The notes below the pieces were generated by a model. The model did no database searches, was not told the origin of the DNA, and was given only the letters and a program-made list of their open reading frames with translations. This document shows positions 1-12,418 of a stretch of DNA of 40,507 nucleotides, piece after piece (position 1 is the stretch's first letter; each line of letters starts with the position of its first letter). Position numbers and translations under genes: made by a program. This DNA comes from Helochares maculicollis. Lineage: Eukaryota; Arthropoda; Insecta; Coleoptera; Hydrophilidae. Where the stretch lies: the NCBI GenBank assembly GCA_033557835.1, contig JAWQRO010000386.1:1-40507 (forward strand). Direction: 5' to 3'.

Positions 1-695
1 TGGCCTTCCATATCAAGATCTTGCTTTCTAGCATCATTCGAAGTTGTCAGCCCATAAGTCAGTAGATTATACTAAATTTAAACTCTAATTATAGTATTTT
101 TTTCTTTTAAATAAGATGTCCAGGATATTACTCTATAACAGGATCATTCGGAGAGAATTGACGATTTCTACTTGTGATAGTCAATCATTAAGAAACTAGG
201 TGAGGGAGACATATTACACTTTACATGTGTGTAGATTTGCTTTATTTCCCTGGATTAGATATTTTTTTAAGTAGTTTTGGATAATTTCTAAATCGCGTCG
301 TCAATTTTTCGACGCCATAGTTTCTCTTTCAGGAGATACCCAATAACTGTATCATTTTCATATGCAGCTAATAGAATTTCATTGAATGAGAAAATATATG
401 TTGTATAATTTTTTTACAGTATTGGATCAAGTACGCTCACTTGACAAAGATTCCTCTAACAGATGTAATTTTGAAAATTCTAAATTTAACTTCACTACGA
501 AGTGTTTGCTATAAAAAGAGAAGTTAAGTAAAAGAGTCTTTGTGTAACAATCATAACCAAGTAATCCTCACAGGGTTTAACATTTCATTTTATATTTGCA
601 TCAAATAATAGTCCAACAAATTTTAAACCATAAACCTCATGGTACAATCATCCCTCATCAATCGCCTCAATAATCGGTTATCACAAGCAGAAATC
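1..695. other. AT-rich stretch, no gene seen
   Basis: No frame of useful length and no repeat was recognised here. The last part may contain further upstream remnant of the LINE fragment that becomes readable near 696, but similarity is lost there. Confidence 0.5.
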
Positions 696-1012
696 CGCAT
701 TTATCTCTAAATCCACCCCTATAGGTTACTTACCTGAACATACCACATCTTCAAGAGAAAACAATTAGAGCTGACATTTAGTGAAATATACTGAATTATG
801 GGACGGAAATCTCAAATGACGCTAGAAAACAAGATCCTGTTACGCAAAGCCATTCTCAAATTAGTGTGGATCAATGGTTTACCATTGTGAGATACCGCTA
901 GATGCATCGACAGCCCTTCGTAATATGTACCAAATCCAGTTATACAACATAACGTAAATGTTCCAATTGTGCAGGAACTGATAGTGCAGCGCAGTGTTGT
1001 CTGAATTCATGT
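696..1012 (+). pseudogene. jockey-like LINE ORF2 fragment (reverse transcriptase C-terminal part)
   Basis: One plus-strand frame reads, across stops, as the region after the RT core of jockey-type non-LTR retrotransposons. Recognisable pieces in order are RLLTW, KRKQLEL, then GRKSQMTLENKILLRKAIL around 804-860, followed by W-x-N-G-L-P-L and, after a short internal loss, YVPNPVI and NVNVPIVQE near 920-1000. Three TGA codons stand where the family normally has tryptophan (near 735, 798 and 888), and there is a TAA near 922. The family match comes from knowledge of jockey/TART-type ORF2 ends, not from a search. The copy is 5'-truncated, internally deleted and dead. No poly(A) end could be placed. 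The open frame on the opposite strand over 879-1205 is a shadow. Confidence 0.7.
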
Positions 1013-4000
1013 AAACTGTTTTCGCTTGGCTATTATTTGATAAAGAGATACATTTTGTCTGTAAATATTTTGAGAAATGCTTGTTTTTTGTCAGTCCATT
1101 TTTTGGAAGCAAAAGCCGTATTCTGAGTTTTTCGAAAGTATGGGGATTTAATAAGCCAAAGAAAATAATTCCACACAATAAATTATCTAAGAAATATTTC
1201 CACAAAATCAGAAGAGATAAAAATACAAAGAATTTCTACGAAATATTGATGTGCTGTGTTGTGCCAAAAATTTTGTACAATTCACTGGAAGGCGATCTCA
1301 TATATTTTGTCTCCACAACAGAATTTATAATACTATTTTCGCTTTGGCGCTTCGTATACAGGCATTTATTAGCATGTCAATTGTTACTTTTTACGGTGAG
1401 GCTAGTTTTGTGCCCAATACACAACAAAGCGTTTTGTGAATGCTCTACGAATCAATTTAGTGAGGAGGCTGCATTAACATCATGTTAAGTTTGTAACGCT
1501 CAAATTTCGTCTCGTTGCCCCAACAAATGCGTTATTACCAGAAAAGCCTTTATTCAGGCCTTGTAAGCGCTAAACAAAAATTAAGTTCACTTTCCGCCCT
1601 GAATATCAATATAGGTTTTACCACGACATATATTCCTCACTCACAAGTTTCAATATCCTGGGTTAGAAATTGCTTTCAGCTGTTGTAAAGATACCAATAA
1701 CAAAGTCAATTGAGTTATGAAAATTTTATTTAGGCTTGGAAAAATAAAATATTGAGGCCCTGAGAAATGGGGCGTTAGAGGGATGAGAAGGAATTTTATA
1801 TCACCTCGAAATTCAACCGCCAGCGCTCAACTACACGGAAAAGTTTAACTACCCAGTCGGTTCACAAGTTTCCACTTGCACTCGCTTTCAAATTAACCCC
1901 CATTTCCCCCGAAGATTAAGCAGTGAATAGTTGCTGCAACCAAATTGTTTAATAATACGTCTTTACGAACACCACTCAAATTATCCCTTTGCCGAAGATA
2001 TTAAGTTCAGTTCAATGGCATTGCCTAATTAAGACCCTCCTCAGTTGTGCAAATCCTCCAATGCTTCTAAGTAGATTCAATATCGAATTACAGGGAAAAA
2101 CTTCAAGTTCTTCAAGAACCAAATGCTTTTATAGGAAACCAGGCACTTTTAAGATGCAAGTGTATAATTTCACCTCCATGAATTTTAGCGGCTCTAATTG
2201 ACATTAAGTCCCGTCTCTGCAAACTCTTTTATCTCTTTCATCGAACTCTCTGTGCAGGACAGACGCTGATATTTCTGCGTTTTAAATGCAATATTTCGTT
2301 ATTGCATTACGATGCTTTTGCGATTCAGGGAATAAATTATAAACGAGTAGGTATAATTAATGGCGCTACTTACTTATGATAATATCATAAATTCAATGAA
2401 GAAATTCGAGATGCGTCATTGAATATAAAGTCGTGGTAAATAATTATATATTTACAAACTAAATAACGCATTCCTGGTTAGTCAAAGCAAAGCAAGGTTC
2501 AAGACGGAATACGTCAAGGTTACCATTCGAATAAAGTGCACGACAGCTAAAATGTATTTAGTTGAGGTACTGCTCGTGTACCACTTGCAAAATGCATTAT
2601 AATGTATACATACCCATTTTTTGCTAGCGCTGAGTACCAAACATAATATTTATGTTTTGTGAGTCATGATATTTACAATAGCAGAGATACATTGTGACTC
2701 AAATGGGATTGCTGGAAAAACGAAAAATCCCATTCGGAATATACATGCGGATCCTTAAGGCTAAATAGTCGTTATAGAATGGTACGAAAAGTAATTTTAA
2801 ATATTTTTGCTCATATATTGCCAACATCTCCGAAAAAATCATGCTGATCCGCATGATTTGTTTTTAAGCGCTTAATGTGTTTAAGAGTTTGTAAGGGTTT
2901 TATACTTGTATTGGGTAAATACGAAGATGGGCACCTATTTTGAATATTTCATATATTTTGGCTTAATTTCTTGGAGAACTTCTGAGGATTTCTATTATTC
3001 TGTCAGCAAAGCTTTATATAATTACATTAGGTGCTCGCTAAATTGATTTTCCTTGCGTTTCTACTAAAAGAAAGGACAAAATGTTTACATAAAGTAGATT
3101 TTAAAACGCTGCATACATTTGCAAAGGAATTTCAAGCCTTGCTTTCCCATATCATTTCATTTTAGATTGTAAATAAATCCGGGACATATTTGCTAACGGT
3201 TTCTATTTATTTTATGTCGCTGTGGGGTTTAGTTTTTTCTCATTCGTTATTTTCATGACGCTAATAGCAATGATGTTAATATTGAAAAACAAATAAATAA
3301 TATTAAAAGTAAAATTGCTCATTTGTTTTTATTCTAGCAGATAGATTTGTAGGTATAGTAAATCATTTCTGTCGGTACAGCTCTATTGCCAGACTTACTT
3401 ACAAAAATTAGCGTAAAGAGATACAAGAGCTTCGGCTTAATCTCCTTAATAAATTCGTAGACCCGCGCGGGGTTATGTCTTTCGGTAGAAAACGGTGTTA
3501 AATAAAAATAAAACGCTGCAACGATTTGACATAAAACACACACTCAAGAAAATTAAACGTTAAAATAAATCATCCGAAATACAGCGGAATAACGTTTAAC
3601 AATTTGGCGCACGAATTTCATATTTAAACCCATACAGATTTAGAGTAGAATTATCACATTTCAACCCGCAACTGTGCCAACATTCAATATTGAAACCTAT
3701 AGATTTTTCAGTTGGCTGAGTACCATTGATTTTATACATTTAAACCAATGATGTTAGCTATATCTGATTGGTGAATCAGCATATAATCAGTAAATATAAT
3801 TAACCGAGATTTTACTCAAACATAGCTTAACCACAAGAGTTTAACTGCAACTATTTCCACCATTGTGTTCATTCATATTTCACGAGTGCTTAGATTGAAA
3901 AGCACTGTATTACAATAGCAATTATAGAGCAGTACAATTGTAATCTCTTAACCTACCTCATAGACAAGATAGTTGGAAGAGAGCATCCCGCATAGAAGGA

Positions 4001-4267
4001 AATCTCCGACACTATCTACCTTTGTTGAAATTCAAGACCGGAAGTCAGGAAACTCGGCATACATTCAATTAAGTTCCCTATTCTGCACATTAATAAGAGT
4101 TGGTTATATCCAAATTCTATAACAATCTTCGCCACTCTGCGGGGCGGCCAAGTAGAGCTAGTAGATGGATAGTTGAAGCATTACTCTATTTGATTCGCGA
4201 TGGGTTTTTATTACAATTTGTTTTATTGCTACTTATATGATGAACTTGTAGTATTGTACTGCCTTTG
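1013..4267. other. no recognisable gene
   Basis: Only short open frames without recognisable similarity are present (for example at 1081-1488 +, 1989-2201 +, 3334-3543 -). No repeat structure was seen by eye. It reads as ordinary intergenic or intronic DNA. Confidence 0.5.
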
Positions 4268-4579
4268 TCAGTCCTTAAGTGTTTCTTCCTTGGAGGCATT
4301 CACATGAAGCGTTAAGGGACATACAGATTTGGTGAACGGTAGAGTTGCTGTCTGTAGATTTCGCTTATTTATCACAAACAATATTCCAGGCGATAAATTT
4401 GGAAAATTGCATAACGGGGGCATAATAGACAACAAATTCTGATCATTTGGCAAAGTCACAAAGGACTTTCGAGTTGTGAAAACAGTGGCCTTAGGTCGCA
4501 CAGAAAAATAAAGGTTTAGTTTGACGAAAAAATTGTTTAGTTTTTTAGTGTCACCACACAACTCAGGATGAGCTGTCAT
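4268..4579 (-). pseudogene. possible Ty3/gypsy-type Gag capsid fragment
   Basis: A 103-codon minus-strand frame begins with a stretch of the form HPELCGDTKKLNNFFVKLNL followed by YFSVRPKA and FTT. This resembles the start of the retrotransposon Gag capsid domain, where a pattern like F-x-G-D-xx-K-L-xx-F-xx-Q-L-xx-Y-F is common. The match is to the general pattern from memory; the rest of the frame does not align with confidence, and no nucleocapsid knuckle, protease, RT or LTR was found nearby. It may be a fossil fragment or a chance frame. Confidence 0.3.
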
Positions 4580-5154
4580 CCATCCATCAATTTGCCGGAA
4601 AAGCAGTTAGACTTAGCGTAATATACCCAGTATCCTTCTGATGCAGTTACAACATGTAAATCACATAATATTATTACTCAAACTTATCTTCTTAAACGCA
4701 AGCTTTTCTGTCATTTTCTTATCGAAACATTTAAATATGCAAGATTTCTTGTGCAAGATTCCAAGCACTTAATTTCAGACAGGCGCAATCATTAATTCAA
4801 TTTTTTAATTACTTTTCAATATTTTGTACTTGTCTTCTTAAATTGAACTGTTTTTGAATTGCTTATTCAGTTTTCTAATTATTCCTTGGGAATGTTGATA
4901 ATAACCAAATTACGTTTAATACTAATTATGCTACATCCTGTTTTAAATAATGTTTGTGTTTCGAAACATCAGCGGTCAGACTTAGTCCAATCATGGTCTA
5001 TAGTTATGTGTTAAATGCTTAAATACATCAATAGTTATTACTCTCGGCATAATAAATACATATTCCCTCATTTCTAAATGGTTCCCTTTTTCTTAGTTTC
5101 TCTGATTTTTACTGTATCACATTTTTATTCACAGCTTCTTCGAATACGTTTCCT
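4580..5154. other. no recognisable gene
   Basis: AT-rich sequence without useful frames. It leads directly into the tandem array that starts near 5155. Confidence 0.5.
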
Positions 5155-6262
5155 TTCTTTTTCAGCTTTGTGCATCCTATACCCCGATAGTCATACTTCC
5201 AGTTTTTCTTTTTTGTTGTTTTCACTTTTGTCTGAGCGTTCACACTATTCGCAGCAATACCGGTATGTCTCCTTCTATGGGAGGTCTCATTCTTCACATA
5301 ACATTGTTTGCTCTTTTTACGTGCGATTGAGTACCAAGTGTATCTTTTAAAGGATCTATATTTTCAAACCTCCATTTTGCTTCTGAAGCTGTGTGCAGCT
5401 GCCGTGTCTGACTCTTTTCTTTTTCAGCCTTGTACATTCCATGCCCTGATAGTCAATGCTTCTGGCTTTACTTTTTTTGTTGTTTTCACTTGTGTCTCAG
5501 CGTTTACACTATTCGTAGCAATACCGTTGTCTTCTTCTATGGGAGGTAAGAATTGCCACCTAAAGGTTACTTTTCTTAAGCCTCTTCATTTTTCACTTAA
5601 CATTGTTCGCTCTTATTTTTACATGCATTTGAGTACTAAGTGCTACATCTTTAGAAAGATCTATATTTTCAATCCTCAATACTACGGCCGATGCTGTATG
5701 CAGTTGCCCAGTCTGATTCTTTTCTTTTTCAGCTTTGTACATTCTATGCCCTGATATTCATACTTATGGTTTTGCTTTTTTGCTGTTTTCTCTTTTGTCT
5801 GAGCGTCCACACTATTTGCAGCAATACCGTTATATCGCCTTCCATGGGAGGTACGAATTGCCAACCAAAGGCTACTTTTTTTGAGCCTTCTCATTATTCA
5901 TATAACATTTTTTTCAAAGACCATTATTTTCAACCATACATTTTGTATCTGATGCTGTATGCAGATGCCCAATCCGACTCTTCTATTTGAGCTTTGTACA
6001 GTCCATGCCCTGATAGTCATACTTCTAATATTGCTGTTTTCACTTTTGTATGGGCATTCACACTATTCGCAGCAATACCGTTATGTTTCCTTCTATTGAA
6101 GATATGGTTGGCCACTCAAAGGTTACTTTACTTAAGCCTTCTTATTCTTCACATATCATTGTTCACTCTTATTTTCACATGAGATTGAGTACTAAGCGCT
6201 ACATCTTTTGAAAAATCTATATTTTCAACCCTCCATTCTACCTCTGATGCTGTATGTAACTG
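5155..6262. repeat. four-copy tandem array, unit about 260-305 bp
   Basis: The landmark TTCAGCTTTGTACATTC (with variants) recurs at about 5161, 5423, 5728 and 5987, giving spacings of 262, 305 and 259. Other shared blocks follow in the same order in each unit: ATGCCCTGATAGTCATA, then CTATTCGCAGCAATACCG, then a CTTCTATGGGAGGT block, and at the end GAGTACTAAGTGCTACATC plus ATCTATATTTTCAA. Length differences come from deletions: unit 1 lacks the segment after GGGAGG that unit 2 keeps, and unit 3 lacks most of the GAGTAC block. On the minus strand the units share a lysine-rich reading (GIAANSV, AQTK, CTKLKKK) but no unit keeps a full open frame. The array sits directly beside the 3' side of a minus-strand LINE fragment; whether it belongs to that element is not known. 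Confidence 0.85.
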
Positions 6263-6379
6263 TTCACCCTAACTCAGACATTGCTTACAACGTTTGGCTT
6301 ACCTCTTCTGTACCATCCATATATGGAAAACACTAATCTAGCAAGTCCACACAAGTTTTCAACACGTTATGTTAAATTT

Positions 6380-7395
6380 GGGATGACTATCTTCTTCTTT
6401 CAATGCCCTTTCCTATCGAAAATCAGCATCTGAATCCTGGCGTATTCTTCTCTATCCTGAAATCTTCCCAATAGAATGCCCGAACTCAGGCCCGTTCATT
6501 CCCGTATATTTTTAAGCCAGGAACACTATCTGCGCCCTGATTCCCGCCTACCCTCAATTTTGCCTTCATCACAATTACAGAAATTTATATTTGTCGTTTC
6601 TCATTGCGTGGCCGAGATATGCGGTTTTTGCTTTTTTATTATTTGGATGAGTTCAAGTTCTTTGTCCATTAGGTATAAAACTTCCACGTTGCTGGTGGGG
6701 GAAGTCCATGATATTTTTAACACTCGCCGAAAATTCCACATTCCAAAGCCCTCAAGTCTATTCAAGCTACTGACTTATAGCGTTCAGATTTCAACCCCGT
6801 ACAACAGTATGGAATGTATGTAACACTTGACAAAGTTGTATCTTCTTTGGGTATCTAGTGAACTGTCGCTCAGCAGGTTAAATATTTTCAGGAAGGTCTC
6901 CCTGGCCAATTCGAGCTCTGATTACCAAATCGCGATCCAGATCCTCCCCAATGTAGCTGCCCAGGTACTTGAACTTTGGAACCTTTGTTATCAGCGTTCC
7001 ATTTACATATATGTGTGTCGGTTTGCCTACGTTTTTGTCTTTGTCTGTAGGTTTTGATTTTAAGTCCCATTTGGTCTCCCTTTGTTGATATTCTGTTGAT
7101 CAGCCTTTGCAATCCCTCAGCACAGTCTGCCATCACAACTGTGTCGTCGGTATATTTTCAGTTGTTCACCAGTGTTCCATTCACTTTAATTCCATCCTTT
7201 GCACCTTCCAGTGCATTTTGGAATACTTCTTCCGGATATACATTGAAAAGCATCGGGCACAGTATGCAGCCTTATCGGACTCCACGCTTAATAGGCATTA
7301 CTTCCGTTTAGCAGCCTTCAAGTCTCACCGTCGCTACCTGTTGTTCATAGAGGTACTGGATGATTTTTAGACCTTGGAAGTCTCCTTTTCTCTTC
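6380..7395 (-). mobile_element. 5'-truncated LINE fragment with RT catalytic core
   Basis: Read on the minus strand, several frames join into the second half of a non-LTR reverse transcriptase. Near 7395-7290 stands LYEQQVATVRLEG, then KRGVR-stop-GC followed by LFNVYPEEVFQNALEG (7280-7210), then the catalytic box as YTDDTVVMADCAEG near 7110-7150, and GLQRLINRIS. After a frameshift come KFKYLGSYIGEDL (about 6950) and LLYGVEI (about 6800), and lastly KIEGRRESGRR plus SWLKNIREWTG (about 6490-6560), a typical end of LINE ORF2. The normal catalytic box is YADD; here it is YTDD with both aspartates kept. Stops and frameshifts are frequent, so the copy is dead. The endonuclease half is absent. The clade was not assigned. 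Boundaries are where similarity fades. The tandem array at 5155-6262 follows downstream on the same strand. Confidence 0.85.
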
Positions 7396-9543
7396 TAGAG
7401 CACTAGATTACTATGAAACGCTTAAAATATTCAAGTTTTACGTTTGTGTAAATTTTACGAAGCTATAGCTCCTTTCGCAGTGACAAAAACAAAATAGGGT
7501 AGTAGAGCCCTTGAAATGCCTCAACTTTGGTTGTAGCTACTTGAAAAATAGTATGTGAAAAATTTCATCTTATGAAAGTATAGTTCCTCATTAATATAAG
7601 CTTTAGGCAATAGGTCGTTCTAGAATTCACTCTCTAATTATTTTTATCGCATAATTGCGGCAGTTTTCTGATATCGCTGTAGTACCATGCATAACAAATT
7701 TCATCAACCCAGCTCAAACACATGCATGGTCACAGAGGCATGTCAAAATTTGGTATGACTCGTCAACTCAACTCACAAGGGTTTTACGCTTTTCTGTTAC
7801 GCACACACAAACGGCTTGGAAATCTAGAAATTGGGCTTTTTCATGATCACATGTAATGTAAGCATTAATGTAAGAAAGCAATAGCGATTTCTAAGTAGAG
7901 TTATATTAGAAAATACGCTTAAAATGAATACAACAGTTTCCCTTAGCACTCAAAACTACTAGTAATTTTAAAATATTGCCAAGAATGAACAGTCAGCTAC
8001 AAGCTCTTTCTATTTATGATGTTCGTAGCCTTTTGTTGACAACACGGCTCCCATTGTATCAGAGATTCAGATTTAGCTACAATGCAGAATGCAGTTCACT
8101 GCAAATTCTAGCTGTTCCTGTGTCCGTTGTATGAATGAATTGGTCCAAGGACTAAACTGTCTGCTTGCTTTATTTTCAGGTCGCGTTCTGAATTCCGCAG
8201 ATATTAAAAACATTTCAGTCTGCGGGCGAGTTGTCTCTTAAAAAATTCATGTCGCGAAGTACGTCGACGAATTTCTATTAAACGAATTGTAAAATTGCAT
8301 TTATATGTCTTCGTCGGGATGCCGCGCAGATGTAATGAATACACTAGCCCGAGTTCTCACAACTGTTTTGAAGTATGAGTACATAAAACTGAATTGGGTA
8401 ATATGTGCAAAGTTAGCATAGCAACGAATTTTAGATGCACGCATTAGAAATTAAAGTATTGTTTAGAGCATCGTTTGCTAACTTAAGAAAAGTGTAGCCT
8501 CTTGGGAATTGCAGCTTTGCTAACTCTTGCGACTTATGAACTGAAAATCAAAATAACGCGGTTGCTTAATGAAATCATTCTGGTAGGTTTTAGTAGTTTG
8601 ATTACTGGAGAAAAATCCTGAAATTTGCAATGAAATTTTAAACTGCTGTTATGCGTTAAAGAAGATGGTATTTTCAGAAAATCTGAGAACAGAAAATGCT
8701 CGATTGCTAATACCCCAATCAGGCTATAAGACATGAGAGATTTCGGTATGTTTTGCTTGCATTTTCAGAACAGTTTTAGAAACTGTCGTTTATTCAATTG
8801 AATAGGCTCTAAGAATTCCACAGAAATATGTTTTAAAAGGTCTTCATCTCACATCTCTCTAGTATTTGAAACAGCTCATTTTTGACTTCATTAAAAATGG
8901 ATGACTGTAATTAATTACCTTCAATTTCTGAACGAAATAAACAGTTTCATGAAGAATAATTATATTTAGATATTTAATTTTCACTAAGAGCTTCCTCGTC
9001 ATCCTCCACTCACCATGAAGGACCTTAATATATTAAAATATAACTACGCCTGTTTCGATAGCAGTTACCTGGGGAATTTAATAAATTTGATTTTCGCTAT
9101 CCTAGAATTTTTTAAGCCTGTCTACCTCAAACGTAAAATTATAAACATGATATCCAGTTTTTGCGACCTTTGGAAAACAAGTAATCTTTCATAAAATATA
9201 GCAAAACTTACTGAAATAACGAAGCATTTTGAACTCGCAACCCGCACCCTTAAGTTGTTTCAAACAAGTCTGGACTTGTAATTGAAGCGGCTAGTTGATT
9301 TACGAACTGAATTTGCATAGGGAATTTTGATTAAGGATTAAATTCTATGGCCATAGCCCTTTTCGCGAGTCTGTATACCACTGAAATTTATTTATTTAAC
9401 CAGAAATGTCGCATTCCAACGAATTTCCTGCGCTACGCTCTATGAATTCCCAGATTTACTAGTTTCATTCATAACCTATGCTATAGCTCTACAGCTTGCG
9501 ATGAATAAACATTCATTTGGTAGACGTTGTGCCCGCTTTCGTT
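7396..9543. other. no recognisable gene
   Basis: No frame with recognisable similarity. A segment around 7650-7850 has a repeat-like look but no second copy in this window. Nothing else was seen. Confidence 0.45.
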
Positions 9544-9569
9544 GTGCTATAGCGTGCATAGTTATAGCA
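9544..9569. repeat. small hairpin, 8-bp arms
   Basis: GTGCTATA at 9544-9551 is matched by its reverse complement TATAGCAC at 9562-9569, leaving a 10-base loop. It is short enough to occur by chance in AT-rich DNA. Confidence 0.5.
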
Positions 9570-10256
9570 CTGGTTATACCGTGCAAATCATGTGGTTGAT
9601 TGGTGTGTAGTAGCAGGTGCGCTTTCCGAGGAATTGCGCCGCATCGTTTATAATCTTGTGTGATCAAATGTAAAACTCCTGGGCTCGCACAGCGTTTTTC
9701 CACCCCATACATCTACGTTTTTTAGATATAGCACAGGGAATTTACTATACTGTATATGTAGGGTAGGAAAGCTCTGATAAACGCCGTGATATTTTCCTTG
9801 AGCGATTTTTCCGAACTGGAAAATCGCGGGGCCGCTGAGGCTTCTGCCCGAAATAAATAATATGCAGAAGCAGTAAACGACATGGTTCTGGCGTGAAGTT
9901 CCATTGATTAATGTGCGTAGACAAGTTTTCAAGTATAATGAAGTAACGTCACATATAATCATGAAAAATGACGGCCATAAGATCGTTCTTTTTGCTTCGT
10001 GAAGCGCATCGGGCGTCCTGATTTCCATGCAATATTTTTGAAGGATAATTAAGGGCGCTCCGGGATTATTAAGGATAATTTCTAGAACAAGTGCCTGGCC
10101 TGAATTTATTAAGCTGAAAAAGTTTAGACACTTATGACAAAATGTCGCTTTATTTAATTACTAAATATCTCTTAACTTGGACGATGAATTTTAAGAAAAA
10201 AGCTGTCGTGCACAGTACTTACCGAAGCAATTAAAATATGCGACTCTCACTAACGC
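9570..10256. other. no recognisable gene
   Basis: The 126-codon minus-strand frame over 9648-10028 has no recognisable domain and no supporting context. It is treated as chance. Confidence 0.45.
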
Positions 10257-10294
10257 CATCATTTTACATGAAATGCATGTAAAATGGGATGATG
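10257..10294. repeat. hairpin with 10-bp perfect arms
   Basis: ATTTTACATG is followed after AAATG by CATGTAAAAT, a perfect 10-bp inverted repeat with a 5-base loop. The outer CATC and GATG can extend the stem across a small bulge. No flanking precursor-like stem was seen, so a microRNA is not claimed. Confidence 0.65.
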
Positions 10295-12355
10295 CACCTA
10301 CTAGCGTACATCAAAATTGGTTGTCCCTAGGAAATTTCCGGCACAGATGAGGCAATTTGAATTGTAAAAAGTTGCTCTTAAATAATTCAAGCGGCTTCCT
10401 CGCAGACATCCCAAGAAACTTGGAAGTTCTCCACAAAAGCCGCCGCGAATTAAAACATCACCGCCCTTTTGTAAAAATCTACACTTTCCGTTTCATTTCT
10501 CAAACATTTAAAGTTCAACGAAGTATGAGCGAGTGAGGAAAATATATAGGAGATGTGGAGTGGGTTACAAAAATATCCACGTAAGCTCACCCTTTTAGCC
10601 TATCTGAATGGAAAATGTATATTCCTTTTATTGTTCCTCCTCGAGCACAAAGAATTCGCTGTTCTTATTCTTCAGATTTTCATATAAAGCAAAGTTTTGC
10701 GGTAATCGATTGCCGTATACATCAGGAAGGAGCTAGTTTTTCTTTTACCGCGCAACAAATTTTTCTTCCGCCGTTCAATGTGCATAACCTCGCTAGAAAA
10801 TTGCTTTTCCCTTTTAAGCAATCAAGAGAGTAAATAAAATAAATAGCTGTAAAACACCAACCTTTTCGGGGATACCATTATCTTTGATTGAATCCAATGA
10901 GCCGAAAGAAAAGGACGAAAGAAATGCGAGGAGCTTTTTTACGCCACCGCCCTCCTTCTATTTGTTCTTACCACCAAAGCTTCACCGCCAAGCAATCAAC
11001 TACTAATTAATTGCAAGAATGAATCATAGTTTGACCCTCCCCCTCATACGGAGAGGACATTAGGGTGGCAGAGGATCATCGGCTTTCTTAAGTGCCCTTT
11101 AAAGGGAGGACAAGTGGAATTATTTTCGTTTTGTTTTTCTTTATGAGTCAATATTTCGTCTGTATTGATGGGCTACAGTTTTGATGGCTGTAATATTAAG
11201 CGATTTGTTGACTTACTTTCTAAAAACGTCATTTATATGTGCAACAGAAACAAATAGATTTATGTGCCAGGATTCCTCTTTGTGTTAGTTATTCAATTTG
11301 TTTTAATTTTTGCTAAACAACGGTTCAGAGTGTTTGTTAGAATGCCTGAATTTCTCATCTCTTTCAACAACTCAGTCGAAGGATACTTGAAATCAAAGTC
11401 GATAAGATGAACGGTTTGTATTTTTCGCTGATTACTTAGGGTTTTATAATAATCGCTTAAAACAGATACTAATAAATTAGAAGTCACTATTGTTTGTTTT
11501 AACAACAATGAATAATTGATATTGCGATCATGTTTCTATTACCGTTGAGTTTATTCATCGTTAATACGAACGATTGGTAACCCTTGTCCTGTTTGATTTA
11601 TTATTTAGAAATACCCGTATTATTACTAGGAATCCCATATTGCTCTATAGCATACCAAAACTGAAAATAAAACAACTGACTCAGCCGAAATAGTTAGGAA
11701 AACAGAAACAAAACAAATAAAATGATAAAAGTACTTGACAGAAGCATGGCTCTGCTGCTTGAAAACGAGGTAGGAGGCACTAAAATTAATAATGATGTAA
11801 CGATTCTCAATTAGATCGTTGTTCTGAATACAGAATATAGAAATAGGGACCATTCTAAGAAATTCTGACACAGATGAACATGTACCTGCTACTAGAATTG
11901 TCTCAAGAATATTCCAAAAAGAATTTAGTGGATCCAAACCAAGCTGCAAGCCCTATAATTTTCATTTCAGATATAATGATTTATGATTTTATTGGTTGTG
12001 TGAATGTGCATAGAGACGAAACAGAAATCAAAAAGTATGTTACTCAAACTGAATTTTTCTCACTGGAGAAACCTTTGAAGTTTTGACTAAGCTTTAAGAT
12101 GCAAGAATTAAGATTTATATGCTTTGACTTCAGATCTTTAATGATGAATTTTAGGAAGCCCCAATTTAATAATTAATGTCTGAAGCGTGGAGTTTTAATG
12201 ACTTTTCAATTGTTTAGTACACTTTAGGTGCCATTTTAAACATTAAATTAGGTAGTTACGAAAGGCATCCAATTTATAAAAAGTAACCATTTATTTTTAA
12301 GGAGTCTTTGGACTATAACGGGCTCGATTTTGATGACTTCGCGATCGCATGCCGC
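10295..12355. other. no recognisable gene
   Basis: The stretch holds only short frames without similarity (for example 11293-11508 - and 11626-11949 -). It reads as ordinary non-coding DNA. Confidence 0.45.
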
Positions 12356-12418
12356 GGTAGTCACCGCTGGTGCACACGAATGAAGGGGTAGTCACTTGCT
12401 GGTGCACCCGTATGAAGC
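12356..12418. repeat. two-copy 31-bp direct repeat
   Basis: GGTAGTCAC starts at 12356 and again at 12387. Each copy continues with GCTGGTGCAC, then CG and an AATGAAG or TATGAAG ending. The two units differ at a few positions. Confidence 0.75.

Noticed and set aside
1081..1488. 135-codon plus-strand open frame
   Set aside because: No domain; part of it lies just after the jockey remnant and does not match LINE ORF2 with any confidence.
5308..5754. 148-codon plus-strand open frame
   Set aside because: It runs through the tandem array and is T-rich; the phenylalanine- and leucine-rich translation follows from base composition.
8170..8200. possible 3' splice site (TTATTTTCAG) before GTCGCG
   Set aside because: No open exon follows and such motifs are frequent in T-rich DNA.
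9648..10028. 126-codon minus-strand open frame
   Set aside because: No recognisable family and no neighbouring coding exon.
10257..10294. hairpin as a microRNA precursor
   Set aside because: The stem is only about 10-14 bp, too short for a precursor, and no extended pairing was found around it.
11626..11949. 107-codon minus-strand open frame
   Set aside because: AT-driven hydrophobic translation without domain.
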